A stretch of 64,000 nucleotides of DNA, from positions 202,943,644 through 203,007,643 of the forward strand of contig OY757011.1 in assembly GCA_963580285.1 (NCBI GenBank), written 5' to 3'. The notes below the pieces were generated by a model. The model searched no databases. It was not told where the DNA came from and saw nothing but the letters and a program-made list of their open reading frames with translations. This document shows, in pieces, positions 23,730 through 34,950 of the stretch (position 1 is its first letter; every line of letters starts with the position of its first letter). The position numbers and the translations under genes were made by a program. This DNA comes from Lucinisca nassula. Its lineage: Eukaryota; Mollusca; Bivalvia; Lucinida; Lucinidae.

Positions 23730-24299
23730 GATAAACAAATAATTTATTTAATAAATATATAAATATGTTAACAAATATAAGAATATCCCCCATCATCACC
23801 ATGATTGACGAAACAGAGGAATGTTTTTTTTTCTTTTTGGGTTTTACGGCCCCATCCACCGATCCATCCAGATTTCCATCCAATTAGTAAATTTAAAGGA
23901 TAACTTATTGAAAATAATTTAAAAAGTATATTAACGGTGTGGAATTATTTCGGATAATAAAAAAGCCTATAGATGATCAAAAGAGCAGAAAAGTAGAAAA
24001 AAGAGCCTGCTCTAAAGCATGCAGCAATGAAATTAGAATTATACATTGAAATCAAATAGGGGAATTTTCAAATGTATCTTCTATTCTTCTTAAATGGACA
24101 TAATATAGATTTCTGTTTAGTAACGTTATAATCATTATAATTATATTATAAATATATATATTATAAGTTCAAATATTCGTGGCTCCCTATCAAAATAATC
24201 AAATCAGCAAATAAAAATAATTAAAAAAAAAAAACAAAAAAAAAAACACATCGTGCATCCAACCCAATCTCCTATTTAAGTGGAAGCCCCGTGAAAAGC

Positions 24300-24480
24300 A
24301 AAGTGGGGCCGAAGTGTCTAGGTATATGGGGCCGACGTGTCTAGGGGCCGAGGTGTCCAGGGGCCGACCCGTCTAGGGTTTCAATTTTATGTGGGGCCGA
24401 GGTGGTTTTGGGGCCGAGGTGTCTAGGGGCCGAAGTGTCTAGGGGCCGAGGTGGTTTTGGGGCCGAAGTGTCCTGTTACC
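24300..24480 (-). repeat. Right terminal array of inner transposon
   Basis: About nine units of the same motif in inverse orientation (GGGGCCGAGGTGTCTAG), including the GGTTTT spacer that mirrors AAAACC on the left. Just inside it, 24210-24260 is poly-A-rich. Confidence 0.85.
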
Positions 24481-24488
24481 GTCGAGAA

Positions 24489-25337
24489 AGGGCTACAACT
24501 CAACGTCAGGGCCGTTTCTTGTTGATTCAGTCTCGACGTCAACGGTTCCTGAACGCTACGCGTTTGCATAACGAGCTTATGAACGGAACTGGAGTACGAA
24601 TTTCTACACAAACTGTCAGAAACGGACTCCACGAGTTCGGACTTAATGCCATGAGGCCTGCTGTACGTGTCCCGTTGACGAGACAGCACGTGCTAGACCG
24701 GTTAGACTTTGTCAGAACTCACGTCAGGTGGACGGTTCGTGACTTGACACCAGTACTGTTTACTGAGGGGTCCAGATTCTGTCTAGACTTCACTTATAAA
24801 CGTCGATTAGTGTGGCGAATGTCTAAACAACGATTCGATGACTTGAATGTGGCAGAGCATGATCGCTATGGAAAGGGGTCAGTCATGGTTTGGGCTGGGA
24901 TAAGCGTGAACGGTAAACCTGACTTGTACGTCGTTGAAAACGGAACGTTAATGGCAGTGAGGTACTGTAATGAGATTCTTGATGAGTTTGTGAGACCATA
25001 TGCAGATGCTATCGGCCCGGACTTTATTCTGATGGATGATAATGCCCGTCCCAACCCTGCTTACGTCACTGATTCCTACCTGGAACGTGAGACAATCGTT
25101 CGTATGGACTGGCCTGCTCGGTCACCGCACTTAAATCCGATTGAGCATGCGCGGGACATGCTACAGAGTGCTGTTTCAGCCCGACCTGTGCATCCGAGGA
25201 CTTTACAGGAGCTCAAAGATGCATTGGTTGCTGAATGAAAGCTGATTTCACAAAACCGGATACAGACTCGGATTACGAGCATGCGCAAGCGATGTCGTAC
25301 TGTAATTGATGCCCTTGTACGCCATACACGTTATTAA
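24489..25337 (+). pseudogene. Tc1 transposase, catalytic part
   Basis: It resumes after the inner transposon: ERATTQRQGRFLLIQSRRQR, then ISTQTVRNGLHEFGLNAMRP, SVMVWAGISVNGKPDLYVVE, FILMDDNARPNPAYV and MDWPARSPHLNPIEHARDML. This is the DDE domain of a DD34E Tc1 transposase. The first catalytic Asp, normally in an F-x-D-E-S motif, reads FTEGS, so it is Glu; the second Asp (DDNA) and final Glu (NPIE) remain. A TGA at 25236-25238 (after LVAE) replaces the Trp usual there; family-like codons continue to TAA at 25335-25337. The upstream part of the 24402-25238 frame is inner-transposon terminus, not transposase. Confidence 0.9.
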
Positions 25338-27738
25338 GCACGTTTGTCTAAACAAATTTGGAAATTTGTGAAAAATCAGTTGTTCAAATCCCTTCGTGTT
25401 ACGGCAAAGTTTGGGGGTGCCAAGACGTTTGCTGTTGTCACGCTTGAATGCAGTACCAGTTGACAAAATTAATCACTAGGTTTTGTGAAGGATACGTTTT
25501 CTACCATTATGTATCAAATTTGGATTCAGCTGATTAATTCATCCAAAAATTATTTTGCATTAAAAAAGTGATCCCTATCAAACTTTGAGTAGTATAGTTA
25601 AAATTGCCATTTTTTAATATTCAAAAGCCTATAACTGAAAAAGTAGACAATCCAGAGTTTGGGTTCCTGCGCTCTGCACACGTAATATGGTGCTTTACAT
25701 TTGTGTGAAGTTTCATAAAATTATCTCAAACGGTTTTTGAGTTATCGAGCAAAGACGGCTAAAATTGATATTTTTCAATATTCAAAGGGAAATAACTCAA
25801 AAATTAGGCAATCCAGAGTTATGGTTCCTACACTCTGCACACCATCTCATGGTGTTTAATGTTTGTGTGAAGTTTCATGAAAATATGTGAATGGGTTTTA
25901 AAGTTATGGAGCGGACACGAAAATTGTTAACAGACACAGACAGACACACAGACAGACACACAGAAAATACGAAAACCAGAGTTATGGTTCTTGCGCTCTG
26001 CACATTGTCTCATAGTGCAACATTTGTGTGAAGTTTCATGAAATTATCTCAAACGGTTTTCGAGTTATGAAGCGGACACTGTTAAAATTGCCATTTTTCA
26101 ATGTTCAAAGGGCAATAACTCCAAAAATAAGCAATGCAGAGTTATGGTTCCTGCGCTCTGCACATCGTCTCATAGTGCTTAACATTTGTGTGAAGTTTCC
26201 TAAAAATATCTCAAACGGTTTTCGAGTTATGAAGCGGACACAATTAAAATTGCCATTTTTCAATGTTCAAAGGGCAATAACTCCAAAAGTAGGCAATCCG
26301 CAGTTATAATTCCTTCGCTCTGCACATTGTCTTATGGTTGTAAACATTTGTGTGAAGTTTCATGAAAATATGTTAAGCAGATACAAAGCTATGGAGCCAA
26401 CACAAATTAACGGAATTACGGAATTACGGAAAATGTTCAAAGGGCAATAACTCCAAAAGTAGACAATCCACAGTTATAATTCCTTCGCTCTGCACATTGT
26501 CTTATGGTGTATAACATTTGTGTGAAGTTTCATGAAAATATGTTAAGCAGATACAAAGTTATGGAGCCAACACAAACCAGAGTTATGGTTCCTGCACTCT
26601 GCACACCATCTCATGGTGTTTAATGTTTGTGTGAAGTTTCATGAAAATATGTGAATGGGTTTTAAAGTTATGGAGCGGACACGAAAATTGTCAACAGACA
26701 CAGACAGACACACAGACAGACACACAGAAAATACGAAAACCAGAGTTATGGTTCTTGCGCTCTGCACATTGTCTCATAGTGCTTAACATTTGTGTGAAGT
26801 TTCATGAAATTATCTCAAACGGTTTTCGAGTTATGAAGCGGACACTGTTAAAATTGCCATTTTTCAATGTTCAAAGGGCAATAACTCCAAAAATAAGCAA
26901 TGCAGAGTTATGGTTCCTGCGCTCTGCACATCGTCTCATAGTGCTTAACATTTGTGTGAAGTTTCCTAAAAATATCTCAAACGGTTTTCGAGTTATGAAG
27001 CGGACACAATTAAAATTGCCATTTTTCAATGTTCAAAGGGCAATAACTCCAAAAGTAGGCAATCCACAGTTATAATTCCTTCGCTCTGCACATTGTCTTA
27101 TGGTGTTTAACATTTGTGTGAAGTTTCATGAAAATATGTTAAGCAGATACAAAGTTATGGAGCCAACACAAATTAACGGAATCACGGAATTACGGAATTA
27201 CGGAATTACGGAAAATGTTCAAAGGGCAATAACTCCAAAAGTAGGCAATCCACAGTTATAATTCCTTCGCTCTGCACATTGTCTTATGGTGTTTAACATT
27301 TGTGTGAAGTTTCATGAAAATATGTTAAGCAGATACAAAGTTATGGAGCCAACACAAATTAACGGAATCACGGAATGACAGAAGGACATGGCAAATCCAA
27401 TATAGCCCCACTTTTTCAAAGCGGGGCTATAAATACCGTATAGCCCTGCAAACTGGAATTTTAATATATAAAAGTGCGGTTAAAGTGGGTAAACATTAAA
27501 TAGACAACAAAGAGTTCAGGCCCAGATCAGACGCCGCAGAACAGAATTTTCCACCAAAATAGAATTAAAAAGGATGCAAATAGGCCTGACACCCCTTATA
27601 TGGCAAATGGACTTGTCCAGCTTATAGCAATGGAAGAGTCCACTAGTATACAATGGGTTAATATAACACCAAAATGATAAACAATATTGACTTGCGTATA
27701 CCTGAATATCACAGATACGAATGGGTGGTGATCTCCGC

Positions 27739-27834
27739 TCAGAAGTCAGTATCCCAACCTGAGAGTTCATCCTGAGGAACATCTAATGACTTTGGGTAAT
27801 GGTCAAAGTTACTATAATCTGCCGGTCCTTTTAC
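27739..27834 (-). CDS. PRKG: PKG terminal exon: AGC tail and stop
   Basis: 96 bp, phase 0, ending in TGA at 27739-27741. It encodes VKGPADYSNFDHYPKSLDVP then QDELSGWDTDF. The NFDxYP segment is the hydrophobic part of the AGC tail, and the SGWD-x-DF carboxyl terminus is a hallmark of PKGs. The DELSGWD spelling resembles vertebrate PRKG2 more than PRKG1. The acceptor is ..TTGTAG. It lies 300 bp from the end of a large satellite-cored element (20091-27431), so the 3' UTR probably runs into repeat sequence. No strong AATAAA is seen close downstream. Confidence 0.93.
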   Translation of the reverse strand, partial: VKGPADYSNFDHYPKSLDVPQDELSGWDTDF

Positions 27835-27859
27835 CTACAAAAGAAGAATTTCCGACACG

Positions 27860-28134
27860 TGAACAAGTCAATGGAATAGAGACCGCCCACCCCTAAACTC
27901 AACTTTGTATAGAAAAAACTGGGGTTAACGGGGGTACAAATATTTTTCTTATTTCTGCTCCAAGACATAGATTGTGGGTACTCGTTAGAACCGCCTCAGT
28001 GAGGCGGTCCTAACGAGCATACTCAACCTATGTTTTGAGCATTTATAAGAAAAATATCAAGGATTTTCATCAGAAAAGTAGCCATTTTGGAGATGTGAAA
28101 CATGCATTTTGTCGATCGGTGTATTACCGTAATG
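27860..28134 (-). mobile_element. Palindrome-centred MITE, subfamily B
   Basis: Inverse copy ending ..GTATTACCGTAATG, hairpin arms TTAGAACCGCCTC/GAGGCGGTCCTAA. It lies 26 bp into the long PKG intron, beside the terminal exon's acceptor. Confidence 0.8.
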
Positions 28135-28589
28135 ATCCTGCTATCAACTGAGACGAAACATGGGGAAAGGGCACTTAGCGCTTCAAATGGTGGTGCACAG
28201 CCAACTTACTTGGTTAGTAGCAACTAATATTGTTAGACAAGTTAGTGCAACTAGACAAAATGCCAAGTGGGGCACATATACCCGGCTAGTGCCATCGCCT
28301 TTAACTGGAAACGACAATGTCTGTAGTGTCGTCCCTTTCCATTAATAGTCCACTGAGAATAAATTCTGAATTTTAACAAAGATACTATAATTCATATCAT
28401 GCTGCTTGTCTTTGCTTATTAACGAGAATCATAGTTTGTCGCTATTCAGCACATTTTATTCTGGAAAGAACAAACATAAATTAGACTGCTAAAGAACAGT
28501 AAAGCTTAATTCAAGTAAACTTAAAATGACATTAAAACCAATACATTTTAAATATTACTTGTATTTATTATTGTCTGCATTTCAAGAGG

Positions 28590-30380
28590 AAATATTATGT
28601 AAACTTTAACAGTTTAGTCACTGTAGTTTCTTAGATCCTAAGGGCCATTGTGTAATCTGACAAAAACAATAGAGCATGAAAAATATGTCACATGGGTCAA
28701 GGAGTAGGTTGAGTCACATGTCAAGAAGAATCCTTGTAAATTGTAAAAATGTTATAGCAACTATTGTTGCTGAGTAACCAAGGAATATATTATAATCTGA
28801 CAGAGTCAATGGAGTGTTAAATATAGTTCAGAGTCACAGGATCAAGGTGTCTGCAAGTTGGCATGTAAAGACCAAGCATTATGTAAAGTTAGAAGGTTCT
28901 AGCAACTATAGATGCTGAAGTCACAGGAGTTATGGTGTAATCTGTAATCAGTGAAGCAATAAATAGAGAATACCAGGTTCGTGTCTATTGATATCAAGTT
29001 TATAAGGCAAGGCTTCGAGAACGCTTGTAGAATCGCGAGGCTTGCAGAGCGATTCTACATGCATTCACGAAGCCAAGTCTGATAAACTTGATAACAAATG
29101 ATACGAATCTGCTATTCTATTTACCAGTTTATTTCCTTGAACACTCTTAAAGTAACAATTTACGATCAGTTATTGGTGGTTCTCAGTGTGTCCCAGCATT
29201 CTAGCGGTCGATGTAGTTACATATTTTTTTCAAGTAATTTTTCCATTTTGTCCCGGTAACAATAACAGTTTTGTCATTTTGCCAGTAGTTCGATTCAATC
29301 ATAAAATTGCAATGTCACGTTGATGTGATAAAGCTCACTTGACCTGAGATAGCATATCTTTATCATGTCAGTGCGTTACAATGCAATAAATAGACGGGGT
29401 AACTGATAAATATAAGTCTATATTGAGTTAAGGTGTATGCCGAATCAACGTGTTACGAAGAAACACTATATGTGAGTAATTTGAAGACTCTAGCAACTAT
29501 AGTTGCCAATAACCACTCAGTGGTGTGTGAAATATAGGTTAGAGTGTGGAGTGTGAAATATAGGTTACGAAGTATTTTGAGTCTGCTTGTAAAGAAGAAA
29601 CATTACTTAACGTCTGAAGATCCCAGCAACTATAGCGGCTGAGATCCTAAGGGCTGATGTAATCTGACAATGTCGATACAGCACCACATATATGTCAAGG
29701 TCAGTGGGTTAAAGTGTTTGCTGATTCAGCATGTCACAAAGAAACACTGCGTAAAGTTGAAGATTCTAGCAACTGTAGCTGTTGAAATCCAAAGGTTTCT
29801 TTTATAATCTGACAAAGTCAATGTAGCATGAAATATAGGTCAATGTCAAATAGTCAAAATATAGACAATGTCGGCATGTCATGAAGAAGCATTATGTGAA
29901 GTTTGAATGTTCTAGCAATTACAGTTGCTAAAGTCTCAAGGGTTATAGTATAATCTGACAAAGTCAATAAAGCGTGAAATATAGGTCAAGGTCACTGGAC
30001 CAAGGTGTATGCTGATGCAACAAGTCGTGATGAAACATTAAACGGAGGATGAGGGATCTACTAACTATACATGTAGTTGCTGATTTCCCAAGTGTTATGA
30101 TATATTCTGACAAAGTCAATGGAGCATGAACTATAGGTCAAGGTCACGTACTCAAAAGGCATGCCGAGACAACATAGCAAAGAGAATCAATATGTTAAGT
30201 TTGAAGGTATTAGCAACTATAGTTGTTAAGATGCCAAGGGATATTGAATAATCTAACTAAGTCAATGAAGCAATGTTCATAGGACAAGGTGTATGTTGAG
30301 GCAGCATGTCCAGCAGGAACTTTAAGTAAAGTTTAAAGGTGTAGCTTCCGTAGTTGCTAAGATCACCGGACCAGAATTAG
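28590..30380 (+). repeat. Diverged ~147-bp tandem array
   Basis: Units share GAAGRTTCTAGCAACTATAG, AATCTGACAAAGTCAATG and GCATGAAATATAGGTCAAGG. The motif positions 29621, 29763, 29910, 30056 and 30207 give steps of 142-151 bp. A long palindrome (28973-29115) interrupts it. No coding frame. Confidence 0.7.
28973..29115. repeat. Palindrome in tandem array
   Basis: Arms with ATCAAGTTTATAAGGCAAGG..GTAGAATCGC and GCGATTCTAC..TAAACTTGAT; likely a fold-back element. Confidence 0.75.
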
Positions 30381-30677
30381 ATTATTAAACCTTAAGGTAC
30401 CTTGAAAGTGCAATGTCTGTGACCGTGAGGTCACGCAAACTGACATGGATGGCGGTAGTTAAAACTTAAGACACATATCTATCATCATGCAAAACAAAAA
30501 AGAAAGAAATCCATCAAATGGACTTTAGTATACAGGGTCTTATAAACTTTAAAGCAAAAACTTTCAACTGATAAAATGTTCTATGTCTGCGACCTTGACC
30601 TAGCCCTACCCAGGAGCTTGACCAGAAGTTTAGATATTTTATATGAAAGGTATTGCCATCAAGATATCCAGTGCCAA

Positions 30678-32008
30678 CTAGAACTGTCAGAGGATCTGAC
30701 TATAGCCCCGCTATAGCCCTGTCAGAGGAGAAAGACTCATGAATTAAAGGTAAAGACTTGTGAGAGGGTTAAATCCCTAACAAGGTACCTACGCCTTATA
30801 GACTTTTCGCGTTATTAGATCTGAAAAACAGTCTAAGTTAAAAAATAGGTTTTGGATAATGAAAAAAGCACATGCACATCTTCAGACCTATATGAAAACA
30901 CTTGTTAAATTTCAAAAGGATTGACTAGAACTGTAAGAGGAGTTGCGATCACAAGGTAGCTACTCCCTATACATTTTAACATTAGTAGATCTCAAAAATT
31001 GTCTAAGTTAAAAAAGGTGAAATAAGTGAAAATAATTATTTAAGGATAATGAAAAAAGAATATGCACATCTTCAGACCTATATAAAAACACCTGTAAAGT
31101 TTCAAAATGATTGACCTAGAACTGTAAGAGGAGTTGCGGTAACAAGGTAGCTACTCCCTATACATTTTAACATTAGTAGATCTCAAAAATTGTCTAAGTT
31201 AAAAAAGGTGAAATAAGTGAAAAATATTATTTAAGGATAATGAAAAAAGAATATGTATATCTTCAGACCTATATTAAAACACCTGTAAAGTTTCAAAAGG
31301 ATTGACCTAGAACTGTAAGAGGAGTTGCGGTAACAAGGTAGCTACTCCCTATACATTTTAACATTAGTAGATCTAAAAAATAGTCTAAGTTAAAAATGGT
31401 GAAATAAGTAAAAAAAAATATTTAAGGATAATGAAAAAAGAATATGCACATCTTCAGACCTATATGAAAACACCTGTAAAGTTTCAAAAGGATTGATGTA
31501 GAACTGTAAGAGGAGTTGCGGTAACAAGGTAGCTACTCCCTATACATTTTAACATTAGTAGATCTCAAAAATTGTCTAAGTTAAAAAAGGTGAAATAAGT
31601 GAAAAAAATTATTTAAGGATAATGAAAAAAGCACATGCATATCTTAAGACCTATAAGAAAACACCTGTAAAGCTTCAAAAGGATTGACCTAGAACTGTAA
31701 GAGGAGTTGCGGTAACAAGGTAGCTACTCCCTATACATTTTAACATTAGTAGATCTCAAAAATAGTCTAAGTTAAAAAAGGTGAAATAAGTGAAAATAAT
31801 TATTTAAGGATAATGAAAAAAGAATATGCACATCTTCAGACGTATATGAAAACACCTGTAAAGTTTCAAAAGGATTGATCTAGAAATGTAAGAGGAGTTG
31901 CGGTAACAAGGTAACCACTATCAAATATTACAGACAGACAGACAGACAGACGGAATTCCGGACAAGCCAAATCCAATATAGCCCCCACTTTTTCAAAGCG
32001 GGGCTATA
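30678..32008 (+). mobile_element. Satellite-cored element, 191-bp core
   Basis: Left end (CTAGAACTGTCAGAGGATCT) and terminal hairpin (TAGCCCCCACTTTTTCAAAG..) are nearly the same as in the 161-bp element, but the core is different: six units with GTAGCTACTCCCTATACA recurring at exactly 191-bp steps (30956 to 31911). A GACA microsatellite (about 31930-31950) precedes the hairpin. Short frames in it are chance. Confidence 0.8.
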
Positions 32009-32719
32009 AATATGAAGAAAATCCAACATGTGGTAACAGAGATAAGAACAATAAAGAAAACTGAACGCAAAATTCTGACGTAAAGGTTGACGAACGGACG
32101 GAAGAACGAACGAACGATTGAACAAATTAACGGACGATCGGAAAGACGAAAATTTTATACCGCGACATACGTCGTATTCCGGGTTATAAAAATCCTTAAT
32201 CTTTTACAAGTTTGGAACTTACTGTAATTCTCCTAAAATATTAACAAACGTGTTTCTCGATCCAACGATGAGTACAAAAAGTGCAGATGAAGTGGTAAAC
32301 AGTGTAAACCTTGATCTGAAGGATCGGTCTGTTTGCTGAGGCCTGTTTGTCCAAACACTTAGGATCATTGCACTACCTTTCCTTGGAACCTACAGGTTAT
32401 TTCTATATGTCAGCGAGTGGCAAAGCCTCTGGTGAGACTTCGTTTATGCCTAGGCTGATGACCTATGCCGTAAGTGGCTCATTTGTTCAATTCTAACAAC
32501 AGATACACTTGCTCTTATTAATATGAGCGAAGGATATTCGCGTTTTTTTTAAGAAACAAGTTGGAAAAATGTTGCTTAGATGGTTAACGCATTCAGTATG
32601 TTACAACGATTTTCACCACGCATTCACAATGCTAGACAAGATGCTATGTGCGTTAATTTGATGAGAGGTTTTACAAAATATTTTACAGTGTAAGACTATT
32701 GCATAGCTCAAGATAATAT
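32009..32719. other. No gene recognised
   Basis: Intron sequence of the PKG gene; GACGAACG-rich patch at about 32095-32135. 32956-33379 and 34151-34470 likewise show nothing. Confidence 0.5.
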
Positions 32720-32955
32720 GAGCCCCGCCAAGCGAATTTGTGTCTTCGAGCATTCCGTCATGACAAATTTTAACTGCGCATGCCCAGCCATTCAGAGGGG
32801 CCAGGGATATAGCTTTCTGTCTGAAGGTTCCTCTTGATTGATTGCGTGTATGAGCGAGCAGCGAAGGTTCTGGCGAGACTGCGCGGATGCGCAGGCTCGC
32901 CTGAACCTTCGCTGCTCGCATAGGAGATAAGTACCCAAATTGCTTGACGGGGCCC
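32720..32955 (-). mobile_element. MITE with GGGCCCCG ends, 4-bp TSD
   Basis: Second copy, inverse orientation, flanked by ATAT (32716-32719, 32956-32959). Confidence 0.85.
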
Positions 32956-33379
32956 ATATAAAATGCGGCTGGGGTAATAAGGATAAATCGGGGATAATTT
33001 TCTCTAATCTTCTTTTAAGGGGAACGGGAACATCTACAGGGGAGACAACTCCTGCAAAAGTAGTTTTGTCTCCCATGTCAACAGGGGTCAACCATTAAAG
33101 GAAATAATTTGCCCCTGAATGAAAACACTATATCAAGGAATTTAATTGGATGATAGTGAGAAACTAATTCTTTCAGCAGGATACGGATTAACTATTTTCG
33201 CATCTCCTTTTTAGAGCTACGGATTTTATGAGTTTTCACTGAGACAACTGTTCCACTGAGAGATTTTAAACTGTTTTAATTATTATTGCCAATAAAACCG
33301 GTCGTTGCATAATAATCAATATTTCTCTTCTTCAATGACATTTATGACATCAATGGGAAGGCTTGTCTGAGACGTTTGT

Positions 33380-34150
33380 TTGTTTGTTTGTTTGATTTGA
33401 GGTGTAACACCCCGTCAACACAATTAAGGTTATTTTGGAGTCGATGCGTCCAATTCTGTGGGACTTTTAGGCCTATTCGACATTGAGATGAAAGGACATC
33501 TTAATCCCTGCCGCCCAATGACAACAATAGGGTTCTTCTGTGGCGGTTTATTTATTGTGTTGTTTGTTACTTACTGTGTGTTTCACTTGTGTCTTTTTAT
33601 TTTGGATGGCCATATGGCCATTTTGTGGGAAAGTAACTGTCCTTATGGCCTTCCTTTGTTTAGGGTTTCCATTATGGTCTGGTCGCTTAATGTTTGTGTT
33701 TCTTTCCCTTTGGTGTCTTTGATGGGTGGAGTAAGTTAATTGTATCGATTCCTGATCTTTGTTTTACTTCTTCTTTATATGCATTGGACGGTCCGACACG
33801 CAACACTTTGCCTGGGCAGGCTTAGGTGGTGTTTACTGCCGTGTGGCGGCCGTCAAACGTCTACCTGTACTTCACCATAGTGCAAATTATATTTTATTTG
33901 GATGCATCGAGTGCATGGCGAGTAATACGAAAACCGAGTACCACTGACGCAGACAACAGTTCTGTTAATGAAGAAATTCTATAGAACCGAGTTTCCGTAA
34001 TATCATGTATTCTATGCTTCCGAAGTCAACCTTTTTTATTTATTATTACACCTTCTAAACTGTTTACCAGTACTCATGTGCGGTCCGTTTCAGCTCTGCG
34101 TTGAAGCAGCATACAGACAAATCTATTTCTTCAAGCGCCGATGATTTCTA
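33380..34150 (-). mobile_element. SINE-like retroposon split by two insertions
   Basis: Pieces 33380-33530, 33777-33827 and about 34045-34150 form one inverse copy. A Penelope tail (33531-33776) and an unidentified ~215-bp segment (33828-34044) interrupt it. Confidence 0.75.
33531..33776 (+). mobile_element. Penelope tail fragment inside a SINE
   Basis: A 245-bp 3' tail in plus orientation lies within a minus-strand SINE. SINE sequence stops at ..CAATAGGGTT and resumes at TATATGCATTGGACGGTCC. Confidence 0.75.
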
Positions 34151-34470
34151 GGACGTAGTAGCCCAGCGGACACACGACGACTTTGCAATGTCCTGTAAAT
34201 GTCGATGCACCGACATGACATGGCATCACCATTGGTGATAAATTATACAAAGATCCTAAGTATTGGGATAGAAATGCCTGAGCAAACAGTGCGGATCTAG
34301 ATCAGACTGCTCCTGATTAAGGTTACACTGTTTGGGATTCCGTCTGCATCATTTAGACGCCTTGCTGGACTATGAAACAGGTTTGTTAAAATTTTGGGAT
34401 AATTACAGCAAATCCTACAGGCGTCCGAATCTTTAGGATTTTACGGTATTCGACCAACGCACGCAGCGCA

Positions 34471-34770
34471 GTTGGCCTCGGTAGCTCAGTCGGATACACA
34501 TCTGACTGATGATCAGGCGGTCGCGCGTTTGATACCTGCCGGAAGCGTTCTGTTGTGGAGATTGATTATTGACTTCTTCTATGGTCATTTTCTCCCTTCC
34601 GCTGACTCAAAAAGGGGAGTTGTCAGTTTTTGTTTGCGAAAGAATAGGCACTGTACTAGACGGACGGAAAAGCCTGTCCAGGGAAAATGAGAATAGTTAA
34701 ACTGGCCGGGCCGTTATGATTTTAATTGTGTTGACTGGGCCGATAAAATCCCAAATAAACAAACAAACAA
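34471..34770 (+). mobile_element. tRNA-derived SINE, same family
   Basis: Head TTGGCCTCGGTAGCTCAGTC, body CCTTCCGCTGACTCAAAAAG, tail ending in (CAAA)n. Confidence 0.85.
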
Positions 34771-34950
34771 GTGTCTTCATTTGCCACTCTCCTTGCCACT
34801 CTCCATGGAGAACACTCTGGTTAGGCTATGCGGATGAGTTGAGTTTTTATTGGTTGCACTTCTCAGCTAGCACAATTTCTTATACCCATACCCATTTGTT
34901 ATTGCGTGAACAGACAGTCAAGAGTCGGGGATCCAGATCAGTTTACATAA

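Larger units (their letters stand above)
22277..24299. other. AT-rich interior of inner transposon
   Basis: Apart from the 265-bp duplication and the inverse SINE it holds low-complexity TAAATAAATAA and poly-A stretches; there is no transposase frame. Confidence 0.6.
21084..24480. mobile_element. 3.4-kb transposon with inverted GC-rich repeat arrays, 8-bp TSD
   Basis: The element lies inside the Tc1 transposase and is bounded by an exact 8-bp duplication, GTCGAGAA (21076-21083 and 24481-24488). The outermost ends pair as GATTTCCAGACACTTCGGCC and, inverted, GGTAACAGGACACTTCGGCC. Both ends continue as arrays of a CGGCCCC-containing motif in opposite orientation. The 3-kb interior is AT-rich, contains a SINE, MITEs and a second SINE, and has no transposase frame, so the element is non-autonomous. 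An 8-bp duplication fits hAT, P or Zisupton/KDZ-type transposases; the ends are not clearly those of any of them. Confidence 0.85.
20611..25592 (+). mobile_element. Tc1/mariner element, interrupted
   Basis: Terminal inverted repeats beginning CTACTCAAAGTTTGATAGGG (20611 and complement at 25592) are flanked by TA duplications (20609-20610, 25593-25594). Removing it rejoins a 161-bp satellite unit (..GCGGACATA|GTTAAAATTG..). The coding region is split by a second transposon at 21084-24480. Without the insert the element is about 1.6 kb, normal for Tc1. Confidence 0.93.
20091..27431 (+). mobile_element. Satellite-cored element, 161-bp core, hairpin 3' end
   Basis: It starts CTAGAGCTGTCAGAGGATCT. 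The core is a run of ~161-162-bp units (CAATGTTCAAAGGGCAATAA, TCTGCACATTGTCTCATGGT, GTGTGAAGTTTCATGAAAAT), followed by GACA-type microsatellite, CGGAATTACGG repeats and a final hairpin ATAGCCCCACTTT..AAAGCGGGGCTAT. The layout (short left end, tandem core, microsatellite, terminal palindrome) matches the bivalve 'pearl' or Helentron-associated type. It is interrupted by the Tc1 element and has an internal ~764-bp duplication (25816-27340). Confidence 0.75.

Noticed and set aside
24402..24488. Extended N-terminus of the 278-codon Tc1 frame (GPRCLGAEVSRGRGG)
   Set aside because: These codons are the inner transposon's terminal array read through by chance; transposase homology starts after the target duplication.
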